8,829 bases of DNA from Elusimicrobiota bacterium (GCA_030637365.1 DAOWGR010000189.1:1-8829); one strand, 5' to 3'. Counted from the first letter of the stretch, positions 1 through 5,456 are shown. Notes: generated from the letters alone by a model not told the origin. Program-made: numbers and translations.

Positions 1-132
1 AAAAAAGTTAGAAAAACTATTGAAGACCTTGGCGGCACCATGCCGGAAGATTTGCCTGCACCGGAAGAGAGTGTTAAACAAATTAAACATAAACAAGATA
101 AGAGGATTAAAGATGACTTCACGGAAGATTAA
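1..132 (+). CDS. dinD: DNA-damage-inducible protein D, C-terminal end (partial)
   Basis: This is the last 43 codons of a gene that begins before the window, read in frame 1 and ending at TAA 130-132. The translation contains VRKTIEDLGGTMPEDLPAPE followed by SVKQIKHKQDKRIKDD. It closely matches the C-terminus of E. coli DinD as I recall it (VRQTIQELGGTMPEELPTP...SIKQLE). DinD is a LexA-regulated SOS protein reported to affect RecA filaments, and homologues are scattered and probably horizontally mobile. The charged Lys/Asp tail beyond the conserved block is normal for the family. Promoter and SOS box would lie outside the window. No clear terminator follows. Identity is fairly sure from the GGTMPEDLPAP block, but whether the upstream part is intact cannot be seen. 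Confidence 0.8.
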   Translation, partial: KKVRKTIEDLGGTMPEDLPAPEESVKQIKHKQDKRIKDDFTED

Positions 133-162
133 GGAGTAGGGGATATCTTCAATTAATTTTAA

Positions 163-346
163 AGAATTTCCTGCTTTCGGGTTGGGTAAGTCAGGAGTAT
201 CTTAATTAGGGCGCGGACACTCTATAAAAAAATCAAGAAATAAAGTAATAAAAGGTGTTTCGGTGGATGGGAAATTTCCTATTTTCGGCTGAGGGAAATT
301 CTGCTGTTCCATAGTTAGGGTGGGATTCTTCTATAAAAAAACTAAG
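163..346. repeat. two diverged direct repeats of about 75 bp
   Basis: Two copies, about 163-237 and 271-346, lie about 107 bp apart. They share in order AATTTCCT, TTTCGG, a G/A-rich middle, TTAGGG and TCTATAAAAAAA, then AAG. By eye identity is roughly two thirds, with small indels. The second copy ends 6 bp before the structured RNA candidate at 353. No open frame is conserved between the copies. They could be old tandem copies of a regulatory or promoter-like segment, degenerate element ends, or repeats of a small RNA. The function is unknown. Confidence 0.55.
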
Positions 347-352
347 GTATAA

Positions 353-478
353 GGGATGGCGGTTGTGTTTGCTAAGCAAGGCCGTTCGGAAGCCGACCTG
401 CTCATACAGAAGGCTGAGATACGGAGAGGCGCAGTACTAAGCGACCTCGGTCTTGCGTGTAAATATAACCGACATCCC
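353..478 (+). ncRNA. unidentified structured RNA, about 126 nt
   Basis: The ends form a long closing stem: GGGATGGCGGTTGTGTTT (353-370) pairs with AAATATAACCGACATCCC (461-478). This gives 15 Watson-Crick pairs, 2 G-U pairs and one mismatch (G359/A472). After an internal loop a second stem follows, 376-384 with 448-456, with one G-U. Inside are three hairpins: TCGG/CCGA (386-396), CTCA/TGAG (401-418) and GAGGCGC/GCGACCTC (426-448, one bulged A). The last base pair of that hairpin competes with the end of the second stem. The three wobble pairs are G-U on the + strand but A-C on the minus strand, which favours transcription rightward. The stretch is more GC-rich than its flanks and has no convincing ORF. 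I do not recognise a family: it lacks 5S, SRP, RNase P, tmRNA and common riboswitch signatures. No U-rich terminator follows directly. A retron-like msr-msd is architecturally possible, but no reverse transcriptase is in the window. Confidence 0.6.
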
Positions 479-492
479 ATTCAAGTAAAACT

Positions 493-523
493 TTGCTGAT
501 AGTTTCATATATAAATTTATAAT
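493..523 (+). promoter_or_regulatory. weak candidate sigma-70-type promoter before the aldolase gene
   Basis: TTGCTG (493-498) and TATAAT (518-523) resemble -35 and -10 boxes, but the 19-bp spacer is long. The -10 sits in a very AT-rich run that includes the perfect palindrome TATAAATTTATA (510-521). It is about 120 bp upstream of the aldolase start and would put the 573-620 hairpin in the leader. This is consensus matching only. Confidence 0.2.
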
Positions 524-572
524 AATAAATCTGTTTCTCACCTCCGAGGAGCTTGTCTTAACTATTAGAAAT

Positions 573-620
573 TACCCCGCAGGTTTCTTCGAAAACCACA
601 TTTAACCAACCTACGGGGTA
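573..620. repeat. 13-bp inverted repeat in the aldolase leader
   Basis: TACCCCGCAGGTT (573-585) and AACCTACGGGGTA (608-620) are complementary except at one position (C580/A613), around a 22-nt loop. A competing smaller hairpin pairs GGTTT (582-586) with AAACC (593-597). The element ends 24 bp before the aldolase ATG. It has no U-run, so it is not an obvious terminator. It may be a cis-regulatory RNA hairpin, an operator, or a dispersed palindromic repeat. Confidence 0.6.
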
Positions 621-644
621 TTATGCTAAAATTAAAAACTAGCT

Positions 645-1436
645 ATGGTGGAAGATAATAATAAAAAGATTTTCATTAGTGATTGGGAATTAAAGAAAAT
701 GGTGGAGTCAGGAAAGCCTATTCCAGATAATGCCATATTAAGCCCATTGTCTAAAGAGTGGTTGGATTATAATAGTAATAAAGAAACATCGAAAAATATA
801 AGCGAATCAGATTTAAGAAATCAAATAGTTAATATAGGTATAAGACTTTATGCGCTTGGTTTTGTCCCCGCCACTGATGGGAATATAAGCCTAAGATTAA
901 ACAATTCCACCTCCTTTTTAATAACCCCCTCAGGCATGCCTAAAGGCGATATTGATCCCGATGATATATCCAAAATCGCCATGGACGGCAGGCTGATAAG
1001 CGGAAAGAAGCCGTCATCCGAATATCTTTTACATACAACTATATATAAGGAAAGGCCGTGTGTTAAAGCGATTGTTCACGCTCATCCTCCTATTGCTACC
1101 GCCTTTGCTTGTTGCGGCAAAGATTTAAGTCAGCCCTTAACTTCCGAATTGGTAATTACATTGGGTAAAATCCCACTTGCCGAATATGCCACACCCGGCA
1201 CAAAGGAAGTAAGCGCTTCAATTATTCCGTTTGTTAAACAATACAATGCCTTGCTTTTGGCCAATCACGGAGCGGTGGCTTATGGCAATAATTTGGAGCA
1301 GGCCTTTCAGAGAATGGAAACGGTGGAGCACTTTGCCAAGATAACGCTTAATGCCGAAACATTGGGCGATAAAAAATTTATCGGCGCGGCCAAGCTGAAA
1401 GAACTTGAGGCTATACGTAAACGGCTAGGCAGCTAG
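645..1436 (+). CDS. class II aldolase family protein (fuculose-phosphate-aldolase-like) with EutT-like N-terminal head
   Basis: This is a cytoplasmic zinc-dependent sugar-phosphate aldolase, probably cleaving a ketose 1-phosphate to dihydroxyacetone phosphate and an aldehyde. The substrate is not certain. Residues about 52-245 form the class II aldolase/adducin domain: TDGNIS (77-82) and ITPSGMPKGD (93-102) for phosphate binding, PSSE with catalytic-type Glu126, HAHPP with zinc ligands His145 and His147, and NHG with His208. All expected catalytic residues are present, so it should be active. Residues 8-42 are extra to the ordinary ~215-residue family. They contain FISDWEL and IPDNAILSPLSKEWL, resembling the N-terminus of EutT as I remember it (FITEAWL...LTPSARELL). 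ATG 645 has no clear Shine-Dalgarno. A tiny ORF at 623-658 (ATG just after CGGGG) overlaps the start out of frame and could couple translation. The stop codon lies inside a short ACGGCTAG repeat. The general family is sure. The MtnB-like dehydratase alternative is less likely given the FucA-type motifs. Confidence 0.88.
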   Translation: MVEDNNKKIFISDWELKKMVESGKPIPDNAILSPLSKEWLDYNSNKETSKNISESDLRNQIVNIGIRLYALGFVPATDGNISLRLNNSTSFLITPSGMPKGDIDPDDISKIAMDGRLISGKKPSSEYLLHTTIYKERPCVKAIVHAHPPIATAFACCGKDLSQPLTSELVITLGKIPLAEYATPGTKEVSASIIPFVKQYNALLLANHGAVAYGNNLEQAFQRMETVEHFAKITLNAETLGDKKFIGAAKLKELEAIRKRLGS

Positions 1437-1451
1437 GCGGCAGACGGCTAG
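1421..1451. repeat. short direct repeat at the aldolase 3' end
   Basis: ACGGCTAG occurs at 1421-1428 and 1444-1451 (23-bp period), with GGCAGCTAG and GCGGCAGAC between. The aldolase TAG stop (1434-1436) falls in it. The last residues of the enzyme may therefore come from repeat sequence. CGGCT (1445-1449) can also pair with AGCCG about 20 nt downstream, giving a weak hairpin before CTACATTTTTA, perhaps a poor terminator. Confidence 0.45.
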
Positions 1452-1542
1452 ACAACAAGAAACAAGCCGCTACATTTTTAAATATATATTTTTGGAAACA
1501 AACGGAATAATTGAAACGGTTGCTGAATTGGAGAAAATATGG

Positions 1543-1615
1543 CCCTACCACCACCTCACAAATTTTCAATTTGTATATTTTTGAGGCCGCTTTGCGGCCT
1601 GAGGGGGTGGTAGGG
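1543..1615. promoter_or_regulatory. branched palindrome covering the ribosome-binding site of the next gene
   Basis: CCCTACCACCACCTCA (1543-1558) pairs with TGAGGGGGTGGTAGGG (1600-1615), 15 of 16 positions. Between them lie two perfect hairpins, CAAATT-TTC-AATTTG (1559-1573) and AGGCCGC-TTT-GCGGCCT (1584-1600, sharing its last base with the outer stem), giving a three-way junction. The right outer arm contains the G-rich Shine-Dalgarno candidate (about 1601-1607). Its last base is the first base of the GTG start at 1615. As RNA this would sequester the RBS of the ZIP gene. As DNA it could extrude as a cruciform or be a small palindromic mobile element. No family is recognised. Confidence 0.65.
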
Positions 1616-2910
1616 TGGGCTTTGATACTTCAACAATGGCATTTTTTTACGGCTGTTTGAGCGCGGTCTCGCTTCCTTTGGGAGCCGCAATCGGCTTATG
1701 GCTAAAACCTTCAAATAAATGGTCATCTTCCCTTATGAGTTTTGGCGCGGGAGCTTTGCTTGCCGCTTTGACATTAGAGCTTGTTGGCAAGGGTTTAGCT
1801 AAAGCCGGCTTTTATCCTCTTGGAGGAGGAGTTGTTTTGGGCGCCATTCTTTTCGCTTTTTTAAATAAAGCGCTTAATGAAAAGGGCGGTTTCTTAAGAA
1901 AGAAATCCACTTTAAACGATCATCTTTCAAATGAAAAACTTGAGAGATTCGGCGATATGCTTAAAAGCATTTCCAAAAGCGATATTTTCAAGCAATTGCC
2001 TCCCAAGGAAATTCAGGGCATACTTCCTCATATAAGGCAGGCCGAATTTAAAGCCGGCACTGAAATTTTTAAACAAGGCGATGATGGCGACAATTTCTAT
2101 ATTATTGAAACCGGCAGAGTTAGTGTGACTATTGGCGGTAATATAAATAAAATTGTGGAAATAGGCTCCAATAATGTATTTGGCGAAATGGCTTTAATAT
2201 CGGATGATCCGAGAAACGCCACCGTGAAAGTTATTGAAGATATGAAAGGCTGGTATCTTGAGAAAGATGATTTTAAAAGGCTTTTGGATTCCTCTCCGGA
2301 ATTAAAAAAGAAAGTTTCAAAACTGTTTGTTATGCGTATTGAGGATATATACGCGAAAACGGAAAAGGCGGTTGAAAGCGAGAAGTGGGCCAAAATTGCC
2401 AAAGCTCATATTGATATGGGCTCAATATTGCCGAGCGATGTTGAAATAAACGAGGCCGCTAAAAAACATTCAAACGCTTCATTTGCCATTTGGCTGGGCA
2501 TACTTTTGGACGGTATTCCCGAATCTTTGGTAATCGGCGCCAGTATGATAGGCGGGGGCGCGGTAAGTTTAACTCTTATCGGCGGCGTTTTTTTGGCTAA
2601 CTTTCCCGAGGCTTTATCTTCCGCCGTCGGCATGCGCAAACAGGGAAAATCTGTTGCCAATATTATCTGGATGTGGGGCTCCTTGATGCTCATTACCGGT
2701 ATCGGCGCTTTTGTGGGTAATATTATATTCGCGAGAATACCGGTAACAACTTTTGTTTTTGTTCAGGGCATAGCCGCGGGAGCCATGCTTGCCATGATAG
2801 CCGAAACGATGCTTCCCGAAGCTTCCGAACAGGGCGGCCCCGCTACCGGAATCATGACTGTTTTGGGCTTTCTTGCCGCGATTTTTATAAGCACTTTATC
2901 TCATCATTAA
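1615..2910 (+). CDS. ZIP-family divalent metal transporter with inserted cyclic-nucleotide-binding domain
   Basis: This is an inner-membrane metal transporter predicted to sense a cyclic nucleotide. Three N-terminal membrane segments (about 8-29, 35-58, 68-84) and five C-terminal ones (about 288-310, 315-340, 348-371, 377-397, 408-428) give the eight-helix ZIP plan. Between helices 3 and 4, on the cytoplasmic side in ZIPs, sits a cNMP-binding domain (about 118-238). Its phosphate-binding cassette FGEMALISDDPRNATV (189-204) keeps Glu191 (ribose contact) and Arg200 (phosphate contact), so ligand binding is plausible. The metal-site helices are altered. TM4 reads DGIPES (299-304) in place of the usual HNxPEG, and TM5 reads ANFPEA (328-333). 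The glutamates Glu303 and Glu332 remain but the histidine does not, so metal choice may differ or transport may be weak. GTG 1615 has a GAGGGGG-type SD 7 nt upstream. ATG 1636 is the alternative start. The RBS lies in the palindrome 1543-1615. The stop is followed by AT-rich sequence without a clear terminator. Confidence 0.85.
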   Translation: MGFDTSTMAFFYGCLSAVSLPLGAAIGLWLKPSNKWSSSLMSFGAGALLAALTLELVGKGLAKAGFYPLGGGVVLGAILFAFLNKALNEKGGFLRKKSTLNDHLSNEKLERFGDMLKSISKSDIFKQLPPKEIQGILPHIRQAEFKAGTEIFKQGDDGDNFYIIETGRVSVTIGGNINKIVEIGSNNVFGEMALISDDPRNATVKVIEDMKGWYLEKDDFKRLLDSSPELKKKVSKLFVMRIEDIYAKTEKAVESEKWAKIAKAHIDMGSILPSDVEINEAAKKHSNASFAIWLGILLDGIPESLVIGASMIGGGAVSLTLIGGVFLANFPEALSSAVGMRKQGKSVANIIWMWGSLMLITGIGAFVGNIIFARIPVTTFVFVQGIAAGAMLAMIAETMLPEASEQGGPATGIMTVLGFLAAIFISTLSHH

Positions 2911-3001
2911 AAAACGGAATAATAAATAAAAAGGGCTAAGGCGATAGGCCAAAAGTAAAAAGAAATTCCGCAATCCTTTCAATATCAATAAAAAACAGAA
3001 C

Positions 3002-3068
3002 AGTGGCGAGTGATTAGCGCATTTCCGTCATTCACTTTTTGCCACTTATCACTTGCCACTAATTACTG
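3002..3068. repeat. imperfect palindromic intergenic repeat
   Basis: AGTGGCGAGTGATTAG (3002-3017) pairs with CTTATCACTTGCCACT (3045-3060), with one G-U and one mismatch, around a 27-nt loop. The right arm is internally repeated: GCCACTTATCACTT (3041-3054) then GCCACTAATTACTG (3055-3068). A T8 run follows at 3075-3082, so it might also end transcription of the ZIP gene. The rest of 2911-3238 holds no ORF. It holds only a repeated ATAGGCCAAAA (about 2944 and 3109) and the promoter-like motif at 3166. It looks like a dispersed palindromic or minisatellite-type element. Confidence 0.5.
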
Positions 3069-3165
3069 GTGTTGTTTTTTTTCATATAGGTCTAAAGGGA
3101 AAAAACAAATAGGCCAAAAAACATTTGTGATATGGGGCTTTTGAATCTACTCGTTTTTCACTAAC

Positions 3166-3194
3166 AGTGTTAAACTATTTATGAAATCTAAAAA
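3166..3194 (+). promoter_or_regulatory. candidate promoter of the first pentapeptide-repeat gene
   Basis: AGTGTT (3166-3171), a 17-bp spacer and TAAAAA (3189-3194) align with the corresponding segment upstream of the paralogue (4189-4216). The 10-mer GTGTTAAACT is identical in both, 72 bp before this start and 74 bp before the other. Neither box is a good sigma-70 consensus, so the support is conservation between paralogues rather than motif strength. An alternative is a regulator binding site. Confidence 0.4.
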
Positions 3195-3205
3195 ATCAAA
3201 AGGAA

Positions 3206-3233
3206 AAAGGCTTGACGCCTTTAATATAAGGAG
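3206..3233 (+). promoter_or_regulatory. 5' UTR hairpin and ribosome-binding site
   Basis: AAAGGC-TTGAC-GCCTTT (3206-3222) forms a perfect 6-bp stem ending 5 nt before the strong Shine-Dalgarno AAGGAG (3228-3233), which is 5 nt from ATG 3239. The paralogue has a comparable small hairpin directly before its SD. It may stabilise the message or tune initiation. Confidence 0.45.
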
Positions 3234-3238
3234 CCAAA

Positions 3239-3958
3239 ATGAAAATGATTAAACAAATGGGAGTATTATCCGTATTCACGATTCTGGGATTGATATTGGG
3301 AGCGCAAAAAGTTGTTGCCGGAGATGTTTCCACAGATTACTTTGAATCGTTAGAGAAAGTTTCTGTCGCCGTTAAAGCCGATATCGCGAAAGCTCAGGCA
3401 AAATATGAATTAAAATGGGACAATGATGAGAAGAAATTTGTTTGTAAAAACGCCGCCGGAAAAAAAGGGTACAATAAAATCAGTGCTGATGAGTTAAAAG
3501 CCACCTTAAACGGCGAATGCGCCGATTTATACGGAGCCGATTTACATAAGGCTAATTTGCTTAAAGTTAATCTGATGGGCGCGATTTTAAAATACGCCAA
3601 TTTGGAAGGGGCTTTTATGCATGAAGCCGATTTGAAATATGCCGATATATCGCATGCTAATATGAAAAGGGCTGATTTGGATCATGCCGATTTTTACAAT
3701 GTTAACGCGAACGGAGTTAACTTGGTCAGGGCTCATATGTATCAGACCAAATTGGAAGGCGCAAAAATGCTCGCCGCCGATATGCGATACGCGTATATGT
3801 ACAAGGCTGATTTATATGGAGCTGATTTGAGGTATGCCGATTTGTACAAAGCCGTTGTTGATGATGTGATTATGTTTAATGCCAAATACAATGACGAGAC
3901 AACATTGCCTTTCAGTGAAGAGGAAGCGCAAAAGAAACGCATGGTAAAAGTAGACTGA
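3239..3958 (+). CDS. exported pentapeptide-repeat protein (short paralogue)
   Basis: Function is unknown. It is a 239-residue secreted or periplasmic right-handed beta-helix protein. Residues 1-27 form a Sec signal peptide (KMIK, hydrophobic core, cleavage near VVA-G). Residues 30-68 are a charged, partly helical region with KWDNDEKKF. A short cap module then reads FVCKN...GYN...S...L...GECADL, with Cys69 and Cys94 the only cysteines of the mature protein. About 24 A(D/N)LxX-type pentapeptides run from 95 to about 215, with Leu, Met or Phe at the central position. The tail KYNDETTLPFSEEEAQKKRMVKVD is shared with the neighbour and resembles the common C-terminal cap of such proteins. Most characterised pentapeptide proteins (MfpA, Qnr) are cytoplasmic DNA-gyrase binders, and export argues against that role here. 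The two cysteines probably form a disulfide. The start is fixed by the AAGGAG SD and signal peptide. The gene is a tandem paralogue of the gene at 4265. Confidence 0.88.
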   Translation: MKMIKQMGVLSVFTILGLILGAQKVVAGDVSTDYFESLEKVSVAVKADIAKAQAKYELKWDNDEKKFVCKNAAGKKGYNKISADELKATLNGECADLYGADLHKANLLKVNLMGAILKYANLEGAFMHEADLKYADISHANMKRADLDHADFYNVNANGVNLVRAHMYQTKLEGAKMLAADMRYAYMYKADLYGADLRYADLYKAVVDDVIMFNAKYNDETTLPFSEEEAQKKRMVKVD

Positions 3959-3990
3959 TTGAAAAGAAAAATTACAATGAAGCAATTAAA

Positions 3991-4023
3991 AACAGCCGGC
4001 CTTTTTAGGCCGGCTGTTTTTTT
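3991..4023 (+). terminator. rho-independent terminator of the first pentapeptide gene
   Basis: AACAGCCGGCC (3991-4001) and GGCCGGCTGTT (4008-4018) form a perfect 11-bp stem with a TTTTTA loop, followed by T's to 4023. A preceding AAAA run extends it. It begins 33 nt after the stop. The same design and flanking sequence recur after the paralogue. The remaining sequence to 4188 has no convincing gene, since the small + frame there runs through this terminator. Confidence 0.93.
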
Positions 4024-4188
4024 AACGGGAACTTTTAAAGGGGGGAGTAAGAGGAAAATTCCATATTCTTTCCGTTATCTATTTTCCTTTCCGCTTTCAG
4101 TCTGTCTTTGTGTGCCAAAAGGCCTATTTTCAATTGGGACAATTTCCGGAAAGCAAGGGGGCTTTAGTCTCTGGTTGCTTCATATCGA

Positions 4189-4216
4189 TTGTGTTAAACT
4201 TTTGTAACTGTAAAGA
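4189..4216 (+). promoter_or_regulatory. candidate promoter of the second pentapeptide-repeat gene
   Basis: TTGTGT (4189-4194), a 16-bp spacer and TAAAGA (4211-4216) are a weak sigma-70-like pair. They are aligned with the segment at 3166-3194 through the identical GTGTTAAACT (4191-4200). Because a strong terminator precedes at 3991-4023, this gene needs its own promoter, which adds support. Confidence 0.4.
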
Positions 4217-4235
4217 AAGCCGAACAGAAATGCTT

Positions 4236-4255
4236 TTATGGCGGCATAATGGAGG
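4236..4255 (+). promoter_or_regulatory. 5' UTR hairpin and ribosome-binding site
   Basis: TTATG-GCGG-CATAA (4236-4249) is a perfect 5-bp stem ending one base before the Shine-Dalgarno GGAGG (4251-4255). ATG 4265 follows 9 nt later. The arrangement mirrors the first paralogue, although the stem sequence differs, hinting that the structure rather than the sequence is kept. Confidence 0.4.
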
Positions 4256-4264
4256 ACAAATATA

Positions 4265-5365
4265 ATGAAATTAATGGCAAAATTAATAGTTATGGCGAGT
4301 CTGGTAAATCCGGTATTTGCCGCGGAAACGCAAAGCGCTGATAGTACCGAAGTTTTTAAGAAAGCTGATTTTTCAAGCAAATCGGATAAAATTTATCATT
4401 TGACAGTGGTTGAGGGGAAGTTTGCGTGCAGAAACATGGAAGGAGTTGAAGGATATAATGATATTTCCATTGCTGATTTGACAAAAAATCCAAAGAGCGG
4501 CGAATGCGCCGATTTAAAAGGAGCTTCTTTAACCAGGATTAATTTGCGCGGAGCCGATTTAACGGGAGCAAATCTGAGCAAGGCGGATATGGAAGGGATT
4601 AATCTCAGTTTGGCGAATTTGAACGGGGCGAAAATAAAATCGGCCAATTTAAAAGGAGCCGATTTATATAATGCCAATATGAGTGATGCCGATATGCGCA
4701 ATTCCGATTTAAGCGAATCCAATTTGAACAATGCCGATATGAGAAGAGCCACTCTGTATAAAGCGAATTTATCCGAGTCCGATATGAAGGATATTGATTT
4801 ATATAAAACCAATCTGTACGGGGCTGATATGAGCGGATCCGATTTATATAGGGCTGAACTGCGCAATTCCGATATAAGGGAAGCCAACTTATATAAAGCC
4901 AATCTGCGCGACGCGCTGATGGATTATTCCGATTTTAGAAAGTCCGATTTTAGCAAAGCTAATTTGGCGGATGCCAGCATGTATAGAGCCGATATGCGTC
5001 AATCAATTCTTATAAAGGCCAATTTAAACGGAGCTGATTTGTATGAAACGAATCTGAAGAATGCAGATTTGAGCATGGCCAAGCTGAGCAGAGCTAATTT
5101 GCAATATGCCGATTTTACAGAGGCTAATTTGTTTAGCGCGGACATGCATGAGGCTGATATGGTGGAAACCAATTTAAAGAAAGCCAATCTGAGCATGGCG
5201 AATTTGAACGGAGCTAATTTGATGTATGCCGATTTTACAGAGGCTAATTTATTTGGCGCGGACATGAGGGAAGCTGATTTAAAATACTCAAAATATAATG
5301 ACAAAACGCATTTGCCTTTCAGTGATGAGGAAGCAAAAAAAAGAGGCATGATAAAAGTAGACTAA
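4265..5365 (+). CDS. exported pentapeptide-repeat protein (long paralogue)
   Basis: Function is unknown. It is a 366-residue exported right-handed beta-helix. A Sec signal peptide spans residues 1-19 or 20 (MKLMAKLIVM core, cleavage near VFA-AE). The cap module FACRN...GYN...GECADL carries Cys55 and Cys81, again the only two mature cysteines and 26 apart, against 25 in the upstream paralogue. About 50 uninterrupted pentapeptides (82 to about 342, patterns ADL, ANL, SDM, TNL) would make a beta-helix of roughly 12 to 13 coils. The tail KYNDKTHLPFSDEEAKKRGMIKVD matches that of the upstream paralogue. Residues 261-300 and 301-340 are a recent 40-residue duplication. Asp and Asn alternate on one face with Leu/Met inside, giving an acidic rod. 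The GGAGG SD fixes the start. Length variation by whole-coil duplication suggests a spacer, surface or binding-scaffold role, but no ligand can be named. Confidence 0.9.
   Translation: MKLMAKLIVMASLVNPVFAAETQSADSTEVFKKADFSSKSDKIYHLTVVEGKFACRNMEGVEGYNDISIADLTKNPKSGECADLKGASLTRINLRGADLTGANLSKADMEGINLSLANLNGAKIKSANLKGADLYNANMSDADMRNSDLSESNLNNADMRRATLYKANLSESDMKDIDLYKTNLYGADMSGSDLYRAELRNSDIREANLYKANLRDALMDYSDFRKSDFSKANLADASMYRADMRQSILIKANLNGADLYETNLKNADLSMAKLSRANLQYADFTEANLFSADMHEADMVETNLKKANLSMANLNGANLMYADFTEANLFGADMREADLKYSKYNDKTHLPFSDEEAKKRGMIKVD
5045..5284 (+). repeat. 120-bp tandem duplication inside the long pentapeptide gene
   Basis: 5045-5164 and 5165-5284 encode two versions of ETNLK(N/K)A(D/N)LSMA...ANL(Q/M)YADFTEANLF(S/G)ADM(H/R)EAD. 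The stretch GCCGATTTTACAGAGGCTAA is identical in both at the DNA level. The unit is eight pentapeptides, two helical coils, so the duplication keeps the fold in phase. Confidence 0.85.
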
Positions 5366-5397
5366 TCTGAAAAGAAAAATTACAATGAAGCGTTAAA

Positions 5398-5430
5398 AAC
5401 AGCCGGCATGAAAAAGGCCGGCTGTTTTTT
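5398..5430 (+). terminator. rho-independent terminator of the second pentapeptide gene
   Basis: AACAGCCGGC (5398-5407) and GCCGGCTGTT (5417-5426) make a perfect 10-bp stem around ATGAAAAAG, followed by T's to 5430. The stop-to-hairpin spacer is nearly identical to that of the first paralogue (both contain GAAAAGAAAAATTACAATGA). The next gene starts only 27 bp later. Confidence 0.92.
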
Positions 5431-5456
5431 ATTCAAGAGCCGGGAGTCTTAAAACA

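Noticed and set aside
405..425. GGCTGAGATACGG resembles the CUGAGA core of a TPP riboswitch inside the structured RNA
   Set aside because: The second conserved half (ACCUGAUC...UAAU...AGCG.AGGGA) is missing and the hairpin arrangement differs, so CTGAGA is taken as chance.
353..478. 5S rRNA-like size and closing stem, with CGGAAG as in 5S helix III
   Set aside because: There are three inner hairpins instead of two arms, no CCGAAC...GAAGU(U/C)AAGC block, and no rRNA neighbours.
439..560. Minus-strand open frame through the structured RNA region
   Set aside because: It has no ATG in frame with a usable SD, the frame is short, and the translation is not protein-like. RNA pairing explains the conservation better.
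3002..3068. CRISPR-like array from repeated GCCACT units
   Set aside because: There are only two 14-bp units, no spacers of constant length and no cas genes.
3959..4207. 82-codon + strand ORF directly after the first pentapeptide gene
   Set aside because: It runs through the perfect terminator hairpin, has no SD, and its translation is low-complexity. It is a by-product of the intergenic region.
4396..5349. Long minus-strand ORFs (168 and 116 codons) opposite the long pentapeptide gene
   Set aside because: These are mirror frames of the repetitive pentapeptide codons, rich in Ser, Ala, Leu and Lys, with no RBS.
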